NCBI GenBank assembly: GCA_017524595.1
Contig: JAFXVI010000023.1
Span: 1-49,280, forward strand
Source: Lachnospiraceae bacterium
GTDB lineage: Bacteria; Bacillota; Clostridia; Lachnospirales; Lachnospiraceae
Direction of reading: 5' to 3'
Length of the DNA: 49,280 nucleotides
Part shown: piece by piece, positions 42,406-49,280 of the stretch
How positions within the stretch are numbered: position 1 is the first letter of the stretch
How the letters are laid out: the number at the start of each line of letters is the position of its first letter
The notes under the pieces: generated by a model
Told to the model about the DNA's origin: nothing
Seen by the model: only the letters and a program-made list of their open reading frames with translations
Databases searched by the model: none
Translations under genes and position numbers: made by a program

Positions 42406-44163
42406 ATGGACATAGAAGAAGTATTAAAAGAACTGGATTCATTGCCCGGCGGAGAAAATTCCCAAAAGACGGGTGAATTTATCGAGGATAAGATCCGGCT
42501 AGCACATGAAGAAGGAGACAGTTCCGCCGAGCTTACCCTGATCAATGAGATGATCGGCTATTGCAGGTATACAGGCAGGCATGATGACTCGAAAAAGTAC
42601 GGTGAAGCCGCGCTTTTATTGTGTAAGGAGCAGGGCCTTTACGGACAGCTTCCGTATGCGACCACACTTCTTAATTTTGCAACAGCTGACAGAGCTGCAG
42701 GAAGATATGAAAAATCATTGGCCCGTTACAAAGAGGTCATGGAAATATATAACCGGCTGCTTAATGATGACGACTATCTGTATGCGGCTCTGTATAACAA
42801 TATGAGCCTGTTGTATCAGGAAACAGGCAGGAATGAAGAGTCGGCGGAATATCTTAAGAAAGCACTGGATGTGATAAGCGGTATTGATGAACGTCGCGTC
42901 GAGCAGGCGATAACCCTTACCAATCTCGGGCAGGCATATATCAGATGTGAAAGATATGATGACGCGGCAGACAAGCTGGAGATGGCAGAGGACATATTTG
43001 AGGAACTGGGAGGAGATGATTTCCACTATCCGGGATGTTTAAATGCGATCGGGCAGCTGAATTATCTGAGAAATGAATTTCCATCAAGTGTCAGGTATTA
43101 TAAAAAGGCGCTTAAGCTTCTCAAACGACACGTTGGCGAAGATAATCCGGCCTGCATGACAGTGCTAGATAATCTTAAGCAGGCAGAGAATAAGCTTGAT
43201 GGCGGAAAAGATACTCATGAAGAGGTTCCGGATGTTGACGGGATAACCCTTAGCAGGAAATTTTATGAGGAATACGGACGTCCCATGATATATGAGAAGT
43301 TCCGTGAATTTAAGGATTGCATGACGGTCGGGCTTGCAGGCCGGGGATCGCAGTGTTACGGCTTTGATGACGATCTGTCGAGAGACCATGATTTTGGTCC
43401 CGATTTTTGCATATGGCTTGATGATGATGTGTACGATGAGATCGGGGATTCACTGCAAAAAGCGTATGATGACCTTCCGTCTGAATATATGGGATATAAA
43501 CGTGTGACCTCTATCCCGCCTGACGGAAAACGTGTGGGAGTTATACGGACGAAAGAGTTCTACAGCAGGATACTTGATATAGAGGAAAACAGACTGGTTG
43601 AGTTCATGGATACAGAAGATCCGGGAATCATATATGATTTCTTTGCATCAGTAAAGGAAGAAAATCTTTCACAATGCACTAACGGATGTTTGTTTGGTGA
43701 GGGGCAGGATGATTTTATTAAGCTCAGAAATAAATTGTCCTATTATCCGGATACTTTGTGGAAGCGGAAGATTGCCGAGGAACTTCATTATTCGGCTCAG
43801 ATGGGACAGTACAATTACATAAGGATGCTTAAGCGCGGCGAGAAGGTTGCTTCCGAAATAGCGCTTGCAGGATATATGGAGCATACGATGAAGCTGGTTT
43901 ACCTGATAAACAGGAAATATGCACCGTACTATAAATGGCTGCACCGCGGTATGGCTGACCTTGAAAAAGCGGCGGTCATTATGGATATTTTTAATGCTGT
44001 GTATGATATGCCCAAGGGTGATGAACGCATAAGGATGACGACCGAGATTGTAGCGGGTATAATAATTGAAGAACTGGAGAGAATAGGAATGGCGGGGAAT
44101 GTACCGCCGCAGGAAAGGTTTCTGGATGTATATTCACAGGTTATCAATAAAAGTACATTATAG
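42406..44163 (+). CDS. TPR protein with DUF4037 (nucleotidyltransferase-like) domain
   Basis: A 585-residue soluble protein. Residues ~1-260 hold about five tetratricopeptide repeats (for example YAALYNNMSLLYQETGRNEE and AITLTNLGQAYIRCERYDDA). Residues ~285-585 match DUF4037, whose opening GLAGRGSQCYGFDDDLSRDHD carries closely spaced Asp residues like a nucleotidyltransferase metal site. The biochemical role of DUF4037 is not known to me; a minimal nucleotidyltransferase is suspected from the fold family. AAGGGA precedes the ATG. The gene is 12 bp from the antiporter cluster and 14 bp from DUF4125, so it is likely on the same transcript. Confidence 0.8.
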   Translation: MDIEEVLKELDSLPGGENSQKTGEFIEDKIRLAHEEGDSSAELTLINEMIGYCRYTGRHDDSKKYGEAALLLCKEQGLYGQLPYATTLLNFATADRAAGRYEKSLARYKEVMEIYNRLLNDDDYLYAALYNNMSLLYQETGRNEESAEYLKKALDVISGIDERRVEQAITLTNLGQAYIRCERYDDAADKLEMAEDIFEELGGDDFHYPGCLNAIGQLNYLRNEFPSSVRYYKKALKLLKRHVGEDNPACMTVLDNLKQAENKLDGGKDTHEEVPDVDGITLSRKFYEEYGRPMIYEKFREFKDCMTVGLAGRGSQCYGFDDDLSRDHDFGPDFCIWLDDDVYDEIGDSLQKAYDDLPSEYMGYKRVTSIPPDGKRVGVIRTKEFYSRILDIEENRLVEFMDTEDPGIIYDFFASVKEENLSQCTNGCLFGEGQDDFIKLRNKLSYYPDTLWKRKIAEELHYSAQMGQYNYIRMLKRGEKVASEIALAGYMEHTMKLVYLINRKYAPYYKWLHRGMADLEKAAVIMDIFNAVYDMPKGDERIRMTTEIVAGIIIEELERIGMAGNVPPQERFLDVYSQVINKSTL

Positions 44164-44177
44164 AGGAGTAGAAGATT

Positions 44178-44864
44178 ATGTCAGAGATCAACTTGAACAG
44201 CAACCTGAATTCGTGTATTATAGGCAACGTGCCAAATAATGGAGTAAAGGCGGTCAACAGCGCCCGCGATGCTGTGAATGAGATAGTGATGCTTGAGTGG
44301 CAGGCATTTGATAAAGTACAGAATGAAGGTGGACGCGCATCCTGTCAGGATGACTGGCCGACGTTTTCCATAATGAGGCAGAGTCAGTATGATACTTGGA
44401 CTGATGAAATGCTGGAATCATATATAGATGATTTTTATTCAGCCAATGAACAGGGATGGAATCTGATAACAGAGAAATATGCCCGTATGGAAGAGAGTAC
44501 GGCACCGGAGGAATATCTAAAGATCAAGGATGCACTGCCTCCGGTAAGTGACACCAAGAAGGCGATCGTTGACCAGATAGCAGATATCCAGGTCGGATGG
44601 ATGGAAGAATTCGCCCTTAAGTATCCCAAGGCAGCAGGCAATGCAAGGAAAATACATTCATCCGAGGATACGCCTGTTGATACATCTTATGAGACGTACC
44701 TCAGAGGTGAGATCATGACTTATTCTGACAGGACACTGGCGTTGTACGGACAGTTCATTGTCAAGCTTGCAGGCATGGGTAAGAATCTGGCATTTATGAT
44801 CATGGATAATACGGCACGTGCATACGGCTATGAGGGACTGGATGCGCTGGAGGCCAGTCTGTGA
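44178..44864 (+). CDS. DUF4125-family protein
   Basis: A 228-residue soluble protein with the family features EIVMLEWQAFDKVQNEGGRASCQDDWPTF (shown in pieces: EWQAFDKVQNEGGRA, CQDDWPTFSIMRQSQ), EKYARMEESTAPEEY and the C-terminal GKNLAFMIMDNTARAYGY. The role of DUF4125 is unknown. It starts 14 bp after the DUF4037 gene with GAGGAG upstream. DUF4037 and DUF4125 next to each other suggest a joint function; this is inference. Confidence 0.8.
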   Translation: MSEINLNSNLNSCIIGNVPNNGVKAVNSARDAVNEIVMLEWQAFDKVQNEGGRASCQDDWPTFSIMRQSQYDTWTDEMLESYIDDFYSANEQGWNLITEKYARMEESTAPEEYLKIKDALPPVSDTKKAIVDQIADIQVGWMEEFALKYPKAAGNARKIHSSEDTPVDTSYETYLRGEIMTYSDRTLALYGQFIVKLAGMGKNLAFMIMDNTARAYGYEGLDALEASL

Positions 44865-44905
44865 TATGATATTGCCGGTATAAAACATTTAGATGAGAAT
44901 TTTTG

Positions 44906-46969
44906 ATGAGCGATAAGACGACAAGTGCAAACGATAAGAAAATTGATAAAGAAAAGACGGTAAAGAAGAGGGCGGCCAGGAGCATTGTTGCACCGCGCAT
45001 TGAAGAAGAAGGGAACCATTCAGTTACATCAAAGAAGGATAATTCCTATATCCCGGGTACGCCTAAACCTTCCAAGCCTGTGAAGAAGACCGTTACGGTA
45101 GCTTCACCCGCACCCGTCCATACGGAGCCCGGAAAAGCACGTACTCCAAAGGTTATCAGTGCACCTGTGGGCGTTTTAAATGAAGATAATATAACAGTTG
45201 CAGCCAAGAAGAACAAGACTGTGACTATGGCAACCGGATGGCCTGATCGTCCTCCCAAGCCACGGGTTCCCGAGAAAAATATAAAGCCTGAAACAAAGAC
45301 ACCGGTCATTCCTCAGGATCTTATAAGGCCGCAGATGACAAATTCGAAGCCATCTTTGCTTGATGCTCTCGCAAACAGTATCAGTACTGATATATCAGAC
45401 CCCATACAGACGGTGCAACCAGTACAACCAGCGCAGCCGGCACAGCCTGCGCAGGATAAGGAGGTTGAGCAGAAGCTTGATGAGTCCCTTAAGAAAGTAC
45501 AGGAGTCTCCCGCGGAAGTTAAGAAGGCTGAAGTAAAGGAACCGGAGGGATCGGTATCCCGGAAGATAGTAAAGACGGTTGTTACAACTACGACTACTAC
45601 AACGTATGAACCTGTGACGGAAGAAGAGTATAGGAAGATAACAGAACAGGTTCAGGCTGATAATAATACACAGACTACAGTTGTACGTGAGGTATATCCT
45701 CAGGGCGCACAATTACCACAGAGAAGTCAGAATAGACAGAACGCACAGGTGCAGCCAAGGCCCTCGCAGGGCTTACAGCCACGGCCTGTAGCTGCACAAC
45801 CGGCTATGCGGCAGCCACAGCCGGGGAGAGTTCCCGAACCTGTGATTAATAAGGCAGCGGTACAGGAAGGCACAACTCCCGGCAAGCCTGTCGGCGGCGC
45901 AGTTCAACAACAGCCACGACCGGGGCAGCCACCACGACCGGCAGTCAAACAGCCCCCCAAAACAGTACAGCAGCCCGGAACTGCAACAGTTCCGCAGCCG
46001 GTACAGCCTGCGCAGGCTTCCGCGCAGGTAAAGCAGCCGCCTTCGCAGCCATCATCAATTATAGGTACAATGGAAGGTTCTGCAGCACCGAAACCCATGA
46101 CAGCAATGGACAGGCAGCTTAAAGAGATAGAGAAGGCACTTGGACTTTCTCCGGATACTCAGCAGCAGAATAACATGGCTAATTCTACAGGAGCAGATCC
46201 ACAGGCTCAGACTCCGAATTCGCAGAATCCTGCAGTGAATCCCGTACCGACAGTTGTCCCTGCAAATATGAATACCAAACCGGTAATGGATTCCCAGACA
46301 AAGAAGACTATGGAGTATATGATGCTGGGTATAGAAGCCCTGATCTTTGTGGTGATCCTGTGTGTCTGTATAAGCATTTACCAAAAGATCAAGAACAGGG
46401 ATTATGCAGGCGGACCTGATGATTCCACATATGAAGAGAATTATGATGAATCGTATGATCCTTCTGATGACGTCGGTACAGAGTCATTTGATGTGGAACA
46501 GGCAGGAGCCGGTGATGAGCTTACTACGAACAACGAATTTGATGACAGCGATATGCTGGCTGATAACAGCGAAGGCGAGGGTTCGTACGCGTCATCGGAT
46601 TCGGTGGATGTTGAAAACGACAATTTCTCACTGCGTTGTACAAACGTTACGGTGACTTTGGATTCCGGCGGTAATCCGGCAGCGCTTATTTACTTTACTT
46701 TTACCAATAAAACCGGCAACCAGTTGTCAATGTCGGATGTATTTCCGCCGAGCGTAACCCAGAACGGCGAACCATGTGAAACTGATGTATCCCTTGAAGA
46801 ATATCCGGAAGAGTTCTATAATAAAGATATGCAGATTTCCGACGGATCTACGCTTGACTGCTGTTATGCAGTTTCTCTTAAGGATGCGGTATCACCTATA
46901 AGGCTTACCATATATGATAACTATGAGACATTTACCGATGTGGGTACAACAGAGATTGCTATTCAGTAG
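44906..46969 (+). CDS. Single-pass Pro/Gln-rich protein with DUF5067-like ectodomain
   Basis: A 687-residue protein with unusual order. It has a basic, disordered N-terminal region of about 465 residues, rich in Pro, Gln, Lys and Thr (including VQPVQPAQPAQPAQ and a TTTTTTTYEP stretch). One membrane helix follows (EALIFVVILCVCISIY, near 46330-46380), then an acidic linker and a C-terminal beta domain resembling DUF5067 (ALIYFTFTNKTGNQLSMSD). By the positive-inside rule the long Pro/Gln region faces the cytoplasm and the DUF5067-like domain faces outside. ATG 44906 is preferred to TTG 44903. The ribosome site is weak. Its function is unknown. Confidence 0.75.
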   Translation: MSDKTTSANDKKIDKEKTVKKRAARSIVAPRIEEEGNHSVTSKKDNSYIPGTPKPSKPVKKTVTVASPAPVHTEPGKARTPKVISAPVGVLNEDNITVAAKKNKTVTMATGWPDRPPKPRVPEKNIKPETKTPVIPQDLIRPQMTNSKPSLLDALANSISTDISDPIQTVQPVQPAQPAQPAQDKEVEQKLDESLKKVQESPAEVKKAEVKEPEGSVSRKIVKTVVTTTTTTTYEPVTEEEYRKITEQVQADNNTQTTVVREVYPQGAQLPQRSQNRQNAQVQPRPSQGLQPRPVAAQPAMRQPQPGRVPEPVINKAAVQEGTTPGKPVGGAVQQQPRPGQPPRPAVKQPPKTVQQPGTATVPQPVQPAQASAQVKQPPSQPSSIIGTMEGSAAPKPMTAMDRQLKEIEKALGLSPDTQQQNNMANSTGADPQAQTPNSQNPAVNPVPTVVPANMNTKPVMDSQTKKTMEYMMLGIEALIFVVILCVCISIYQKIKNRDYAGGPDDSTYEENYDESYDPSDDVGTESFDVEQAGAGDELTTNNEFDDSDMLADNSEGEGSYASSDSVDVENDNFSLRCTNVTVTLDSGGNPAALIYFTFTNKTGNQLSMSDVFPPSVTQNGEPCETDVSLEEYPEEFYNKDMQISDGSTLDCCYAVSLKDAVSPIRLTIYDNYETFTDVGTTEIAIQ

Positions 46970-46996
46970 TTTTTACAAAATATGCTTTATTTTTAG

Positions 46997-47026
46997 TTGG
47001 TATGTGATATTATAGTATAGTATTAT
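46997..47026 (+). promoter_or_regulatory. Candidate promoter for the SH3-domain protein
   Basis: TTGGTA (46997-47002) and TATTAT (47021-47026) are separated by 18 bp, about 35 bp before the start at 47061. Several overlapping TATA-like hexamers nearby make the exact -10 uncertain. Confidence 0.4.
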
Positions 47027-47060
47027 TCAGTATTCTATTAATGGAGGGGAGACAGATAAT

Positions 47061-48131
47061 ATGGCCAGAAAAAGAAGGAAGAAGAGAACCAGACAGTTGC
47101 TTATGATCGCAGCGGTAGTATTTGTGCTTGTGATAATCGTTGCGCTTGTAGTGTTGCTGCTGAAATCATTTAAGACTCTTAAGTCAATAACATTGACTCC
47201 CAATTTTGCGGAGACAGAGCTGGATGTCAATCAGGATTATGTATTGTCCGTAAAGGGAAATCCGGCGAAGGCGAACCTTAAATCAATAGAGTATGTGGTT
47301 GATGATGCCACGGCTACCTTCCAAAAGGGTCCTGAGTCAGGAATGGCTGTTCTTCACACGGGCAGCGAGGGCGTTGTTACCGTTTACGTGAAGAAGGATA
47401 AGATAGAGAGTAATAAGATCACATTCCAGGTTGTTGATCAGGCCAGAAAAGCTGAAGAAGAAGCATTGGCGGCACAGAGGGCGGCTGACGAGGCGGCTCA
47501 GGCGGCAGCAATGGCGGAACAGGTTGAGGAAGAAGTCGAGGTTACAACAATGGTCATGGTAACAGGCGATAATGTACGTATGCGCGCAGAGCCTAATACC
47601 GATTGTGAAATTGTGACTACCTGTAAGAAGGGTGATTCATTTACCAAGATTGAGGCAGTAGATGACTGGACCAAGATTGATTATAACGGACGCGAGTGTT
47701 ATATAAAGTCGGAATTCCTTAAGGAAGTATCACCGGAGGAAGCTAATCAGGCACAGCAGGTTGAAGAGAGTACTACCGCTGAGGAAACCAAGAAGGAAGA
47801 AAAGAAGACAGAAGAGAAAAAGCCTGAAGAAAACAAACCTGCTGATAACAATGCTAATACTAATGCCAATACCAATACACAGGCGGCAGATGCTCAGGCT
47901 GCAGCGGATGCAGCGGCCGCAGTACAGGCAGCGGCAGATGCAGTGGCACAGGCGGCTCAGGCAGCGGCAGCGAATACTGTAACGATCCAGTGTAAGGATG
48001 GTCCGGCGCAGTTCACCAAGGCAGAACGCGATTATTTTATTGCCACATGGAGCTACACCGGAATGGCAGAAGAAATGATGGCTCATCATTCGGCAGACGA
48101 GTTACATACGCTGTATAACAATACTCATTGA
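47061..48131 (+). CDS. Membrane-anchored extracellular SH3-domain protein
   Basis: A 356-residue protein with a very basic N-terminus (KRRKKRTRQ) and one membrane helix (~residues 12-35), so the rest faces outside. In order it has an Ig-like domain (~40-130), an Ala/Glu coiled-coil-like stretch and a bacterial SH3 domain (~165-225, NVRMRAEPNTDCEIVTTCKK). A Glu/Lys/Asn low-complexity linker and an Ala-rich helix follow. The C-terminal ~40-residue segment is novel (FTKAERDYFIATWSYTG), with conserved-looking His residues. SH3_3 domains usually bind wall peptides. GGAGGGG precedes the ATG. A tRNA promoter overlaps its stop codon. Confidence 0.82.
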   Translation: MARKRRKKRTRQLLMIAAVVFVLVIIVALVVLLLKSFKTLKSITLTPNFAETELDVNQDYVLSVKGNPAKANLKSIEYVVDDATATFQKGPESGMAVLHTGSEGVVTVYVKKDKIESNKITFQVVDQARKAEEEALAAQRAADEAAQAAAMAEQVEEEVEVTTMVMVTGDNVRMRAEPNTDCEIVTTCKKGDSFTKIEAVDDWTKIDYNGRECYIKSEFLKEVSPEEANQAQQVEESTTAEETKKEEKKTEEKKPEENKPADNNANTNANTNTQAADAQAAADAAAAVQAAADAVAQAAQAAAANTVTIQCKDGPAQFTKAERDYFIATWSYTGMAEEMMAHHSADELHTLYNNTH

Positions 48132-48157
48132 CAAGAAGCTAAATGCTGTGATATAAA
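48128..48157 (+). promoter_or_regulatory. Promoter of tRNA-Trp, overlapping the upstream stop codon
   Basis: TTGACA (48128-48133) and TATAAA (48152-48157) are 18 bp apart. The -35 box includes the TGA stop of the SH3 protein gene. A small CGGTC/GACCG hairpin lies in the short leader (48166-48179) before the tRNA. Confidence 0.7.
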
Positions 48158-48184
48158 TATTTAGTCGGTCTGCTGACCGGCTAT

Positions 48185-48255
48185 AGGGGATTGGTCAAAT
48201 GGTATGACAAGGGTCTCCAAAACCTTTAGCGGGAGTTCGATTCTCTCATCCCCTG
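48185..48255 (+). tRNA. trnW: tRNA-Trp (anticodon CCA)
   Basis: The 71-nt sequence folds into a cloverleaf. The acceptor stem is AGGGGAT with ATCCCCT plus discriminator G, and the D-stem is GTCA/TGAC. The anticodon loop CTCCAAA carries anticodon CCA, and the T-arm is GGGAG-TTCGATT-CTCTC. The 3' CCA is not encoded. It reads UGG codons. A terminator follows, and then an integrase remnant, as expected of a tRNA used as an integration site. Confidence 0.95.
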
Positions 48256-48266
48256 TTCCTTAATTG

Positions 48267-48309
48267 GTCCGAAACGCCCATTATAAGCGGTGTTTCGGAT
48301 CTTTTTATT
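48267..48309 (+). terminator. Terminator after tRNA-Trp
   Basis: TCCGAAAC (48268-48275) pairs with GTTTCGGA (48292-48299), followed by a T-rich tract (48300-48309). Confidence 0.85.
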
Positions 48310-48326
48310 TCTCCAACTGTTCAAAA

Positions 48327-48358
48327 GCACTCAAAATGGCACTCAAAAGCACTCAAAC
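48327..48358. repeat. Three direct repeats of GCACTCAAA(A/C)
   Basis: Copies lie at 48327-48336, 48339-48348 and 48349-48358, with a partial TTCAAAA just before. They sit between the tRNA terminator and the integrase remnant, where arm-type integrase binding sites or an attachment region would be expected. Confidence 0.6.
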
Positions 48359-48374
48359 TCACTGCATTATATAG

Positions 48375-48561
48375 TTAGTACTGTCCTATGGCTTTCTCAA
48401 TAGCTTCTGCCTTCTGATCTGCTGTCCTATTATCAAAATAATAAAATCTACGTGTTGTAGTGATATCAGAGTGGTGTAAGATTTTGATTGTAATTTTATC
48501 TTTCAGGATTATTGACGGCACCAATGAGTGCTTTTATAAAACTATGCGCTCGCAACCAAAT
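48375..48561 (-). pseudogene. Tyrosine recombinase (integrase) C-terminal remnant
   Basis: On the minus strand the last ~52 codons before a TAA at 48377-48375 read ILHHSDITTTRRFYYF and then an Ala/Glu-rich tail ending KAIGQY. This is the C-terminal catalytic box of phage and conjugative-element integrases, including the nucleophile Tyr region. Upstream, a shift to another frame gives LRAHSFIKALIGAVNNPE, a plausible continuation toward the central Arg box, and then stop codons. The fragment has a frameshift and lacks the N-terminal and most of the catalytic domain. It lies about 120 bp past tRNA-Trp, suggesting a decayed or recombined integrative element. Confidence 0.7.
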
Positions 48562-48667
48562 TTAACAAAAAATAGCAAAATATGTAAGCTTCGCTTGGTA
48601 GACAGGTGGAGCATACTTTTTTATGATTGAGAAAAATGTTAAGATATTTGGCAAAGGTGGTAGAAAT

Positions 48668-49280
48668 ATGAGGAAGGTGTGCTTGGATAATATTCGCTGG
48701 ATAACAGTAGTGCTGGTTGTCATCTATCATGTAATCTACATATTCAACGGTGTAACACAACGTGGCATCATCGGACCTTTCAGTAAACATCAGCCCCAGG
48801 ATACATATCAGTACATTGTATATCCTTGGTTCATGTTACTTCTGTTTGTGGTATCCGGCATGTCAGCCAGCTATGAACTAATTAAACGAACAGAAAAGGA
48901 ATTTATCAGCGTAAGGACGAGAAAGTATCTTGTACCATCAACAATCGGCCTTCTGGTTTTCGGCTGGATTCTTGGCTATTACAACATGCTGATGTCTGGT
49001 GCATTTAATTCCATGAACAACGTACCGGGGCCAATCCTTTTCCTGATAATGGCAGTCAGCGGCTCAGGCCCTCTGTGGTACGTTCAGATGCTTTGGCTCT
49101 TCAGCCTGATACTGGTACTGATCAGAAGGATTGAAAAAGACAGATTCTATAATATCTGTGGTAAAGCAAATCTTTTGACACTTATACTTCTTGTTATACC
49201 CGTATATGGAGCGGCGCAGATACTTAACACACCGATAATTGTGGTATACAGATTCGGTATCTACGGACTGGGCTTTATGA
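48668..49280 (+). CDS. Acyltransferase 3 family membrane protein (partial, runs off the window)
   Basis: 204 codons are visible from ATG 48668, and the frame remains open to the window end. The N-terminus LDNIRWITVVLVVIYHVIY is the signature of acyltransferase 3 (OafA/YrhL-type) enzymes, with the conserved His in the first helix. The helices and the RTRKYLVPSTIGLLVF segment follow. This family O-acylates cell-surface sugars or peptidoglycan using acyl-CoA. AGGTGG lies just upstream of the start. It follows the integrase remnant, so it may be cargo of the element or a resident gene; composition gives no clear answer. Confidence 0.85.
   Translation, partial: MRKVCLDNIRWITVVLVVIYHVIYIFNGVTQRGIIGPFSKHQPQDTYQYIVYPWFMLLLFVVSGMSASYELIKRTEKEFISVRTRKYLVPSTIGLLVFGWILGYYNMLMSGAFNSMNNVPGPILFLIMAVSGSGPLWYVQMLWLFSLILVLIRRIEKDRFYNICGKANLLTLILLVIPVYGAAQILNTPIIVVYRFGIYGLGFM

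Noticed and set aside
1-49280. CRISPR array or cas genes
   Set aside because: No regularly spaced 25-40 bp direct repeats and no Cas-like proteins were seen. The only direct repeats are the short ones at 27082 and 48327.

Overview
The window comes from a low-to-moderate GC Gram-positive, most likely a Lachnospiraceae-type Clostridium relative (Butyrivibrio-like is a guess). The basis is a type II fatty-acid operon with FabK rather than FabI, a class B sortase with a VPKTG substrate, many lipoproteins, an OFA-family transporter, a YgfK homologue, strong AGGAGG-like ribosome sites and an ECF sigma/anti-sigma pair. No species marker was identified; only the last 33 codons of tuf are present.

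Layout. 1-10139: the tuf 3' end with its terminator, a large polytopic membrane protein, an OFA-type major facilitator, then a probable three-gene operon (5'-nucleotidase lipoprotein, YfhO-type membrane protein, another polytopic protein). 10259-13624: a structured leader followed by a wall-anchored surface protein (C-terminal VPKTG) and its adjacent class B sortase. 13631-21202: a sigma-A-like promoter and the fatty acid synthesis operon acpP-fabK-fabD-fabG-fabF-fabZ-accDA-fabH. accD and accA are fused, and accB and accC are missing from their usual places. 21329-24409: an orphan ygfK-type flavin/Fe-S oxidoreductase. 24424-26972 (minus strand): a secreted decapeptide-repeat protein, an Fe-S aldo/keto reductase and a CAP-domain lipoprotein. 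27251-30869: a VWA lipoprotein convergent with an ECF sigma factor/anti-sigma pair; the sigma gene carries an in-frame palindromic insertion. 31031-32833: a secreted NlpC/P60-like protein with a GBS-Bsp-like C-terminus, and a small unknown protein. 32929-42393: a ten-gene Mrp/Mbh-like cation/proton antiporter cluster in the archaeal Mbh module order, with four ND2/4/5-type antiporter subunits and no hydrogenase genes. 42406-48131: TPR-DUF4037, DUF4125, and two single-pass envelope proteins (Pro/Gln-rich with DUF5067-like domain; SH3 domain). 48185-49280: tRNA-Trp, its terminator, direct repeats, an integrase remnant and the start of an acyltransferase.

How it fits together. Most of the window is housekeeping and envelope biology: membrane lipid supply (fab/acc), surface polymer or glycolipid modification (YfhO-like proteins, acyltransferase), wall anchoring (sortase pair), envelope sensing (ECF/anti-sigma/VWA) and ion-gradient conversion (Mrp-like cluster). 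The strongest candidate for an under-described system is the four-antiporter Mrp/Mbh-like complex. The next best are the coding palindromic insertion in the ECF sigma gene, the long structured leader before the sortase substrate, and the decapeptide-repeat operon.
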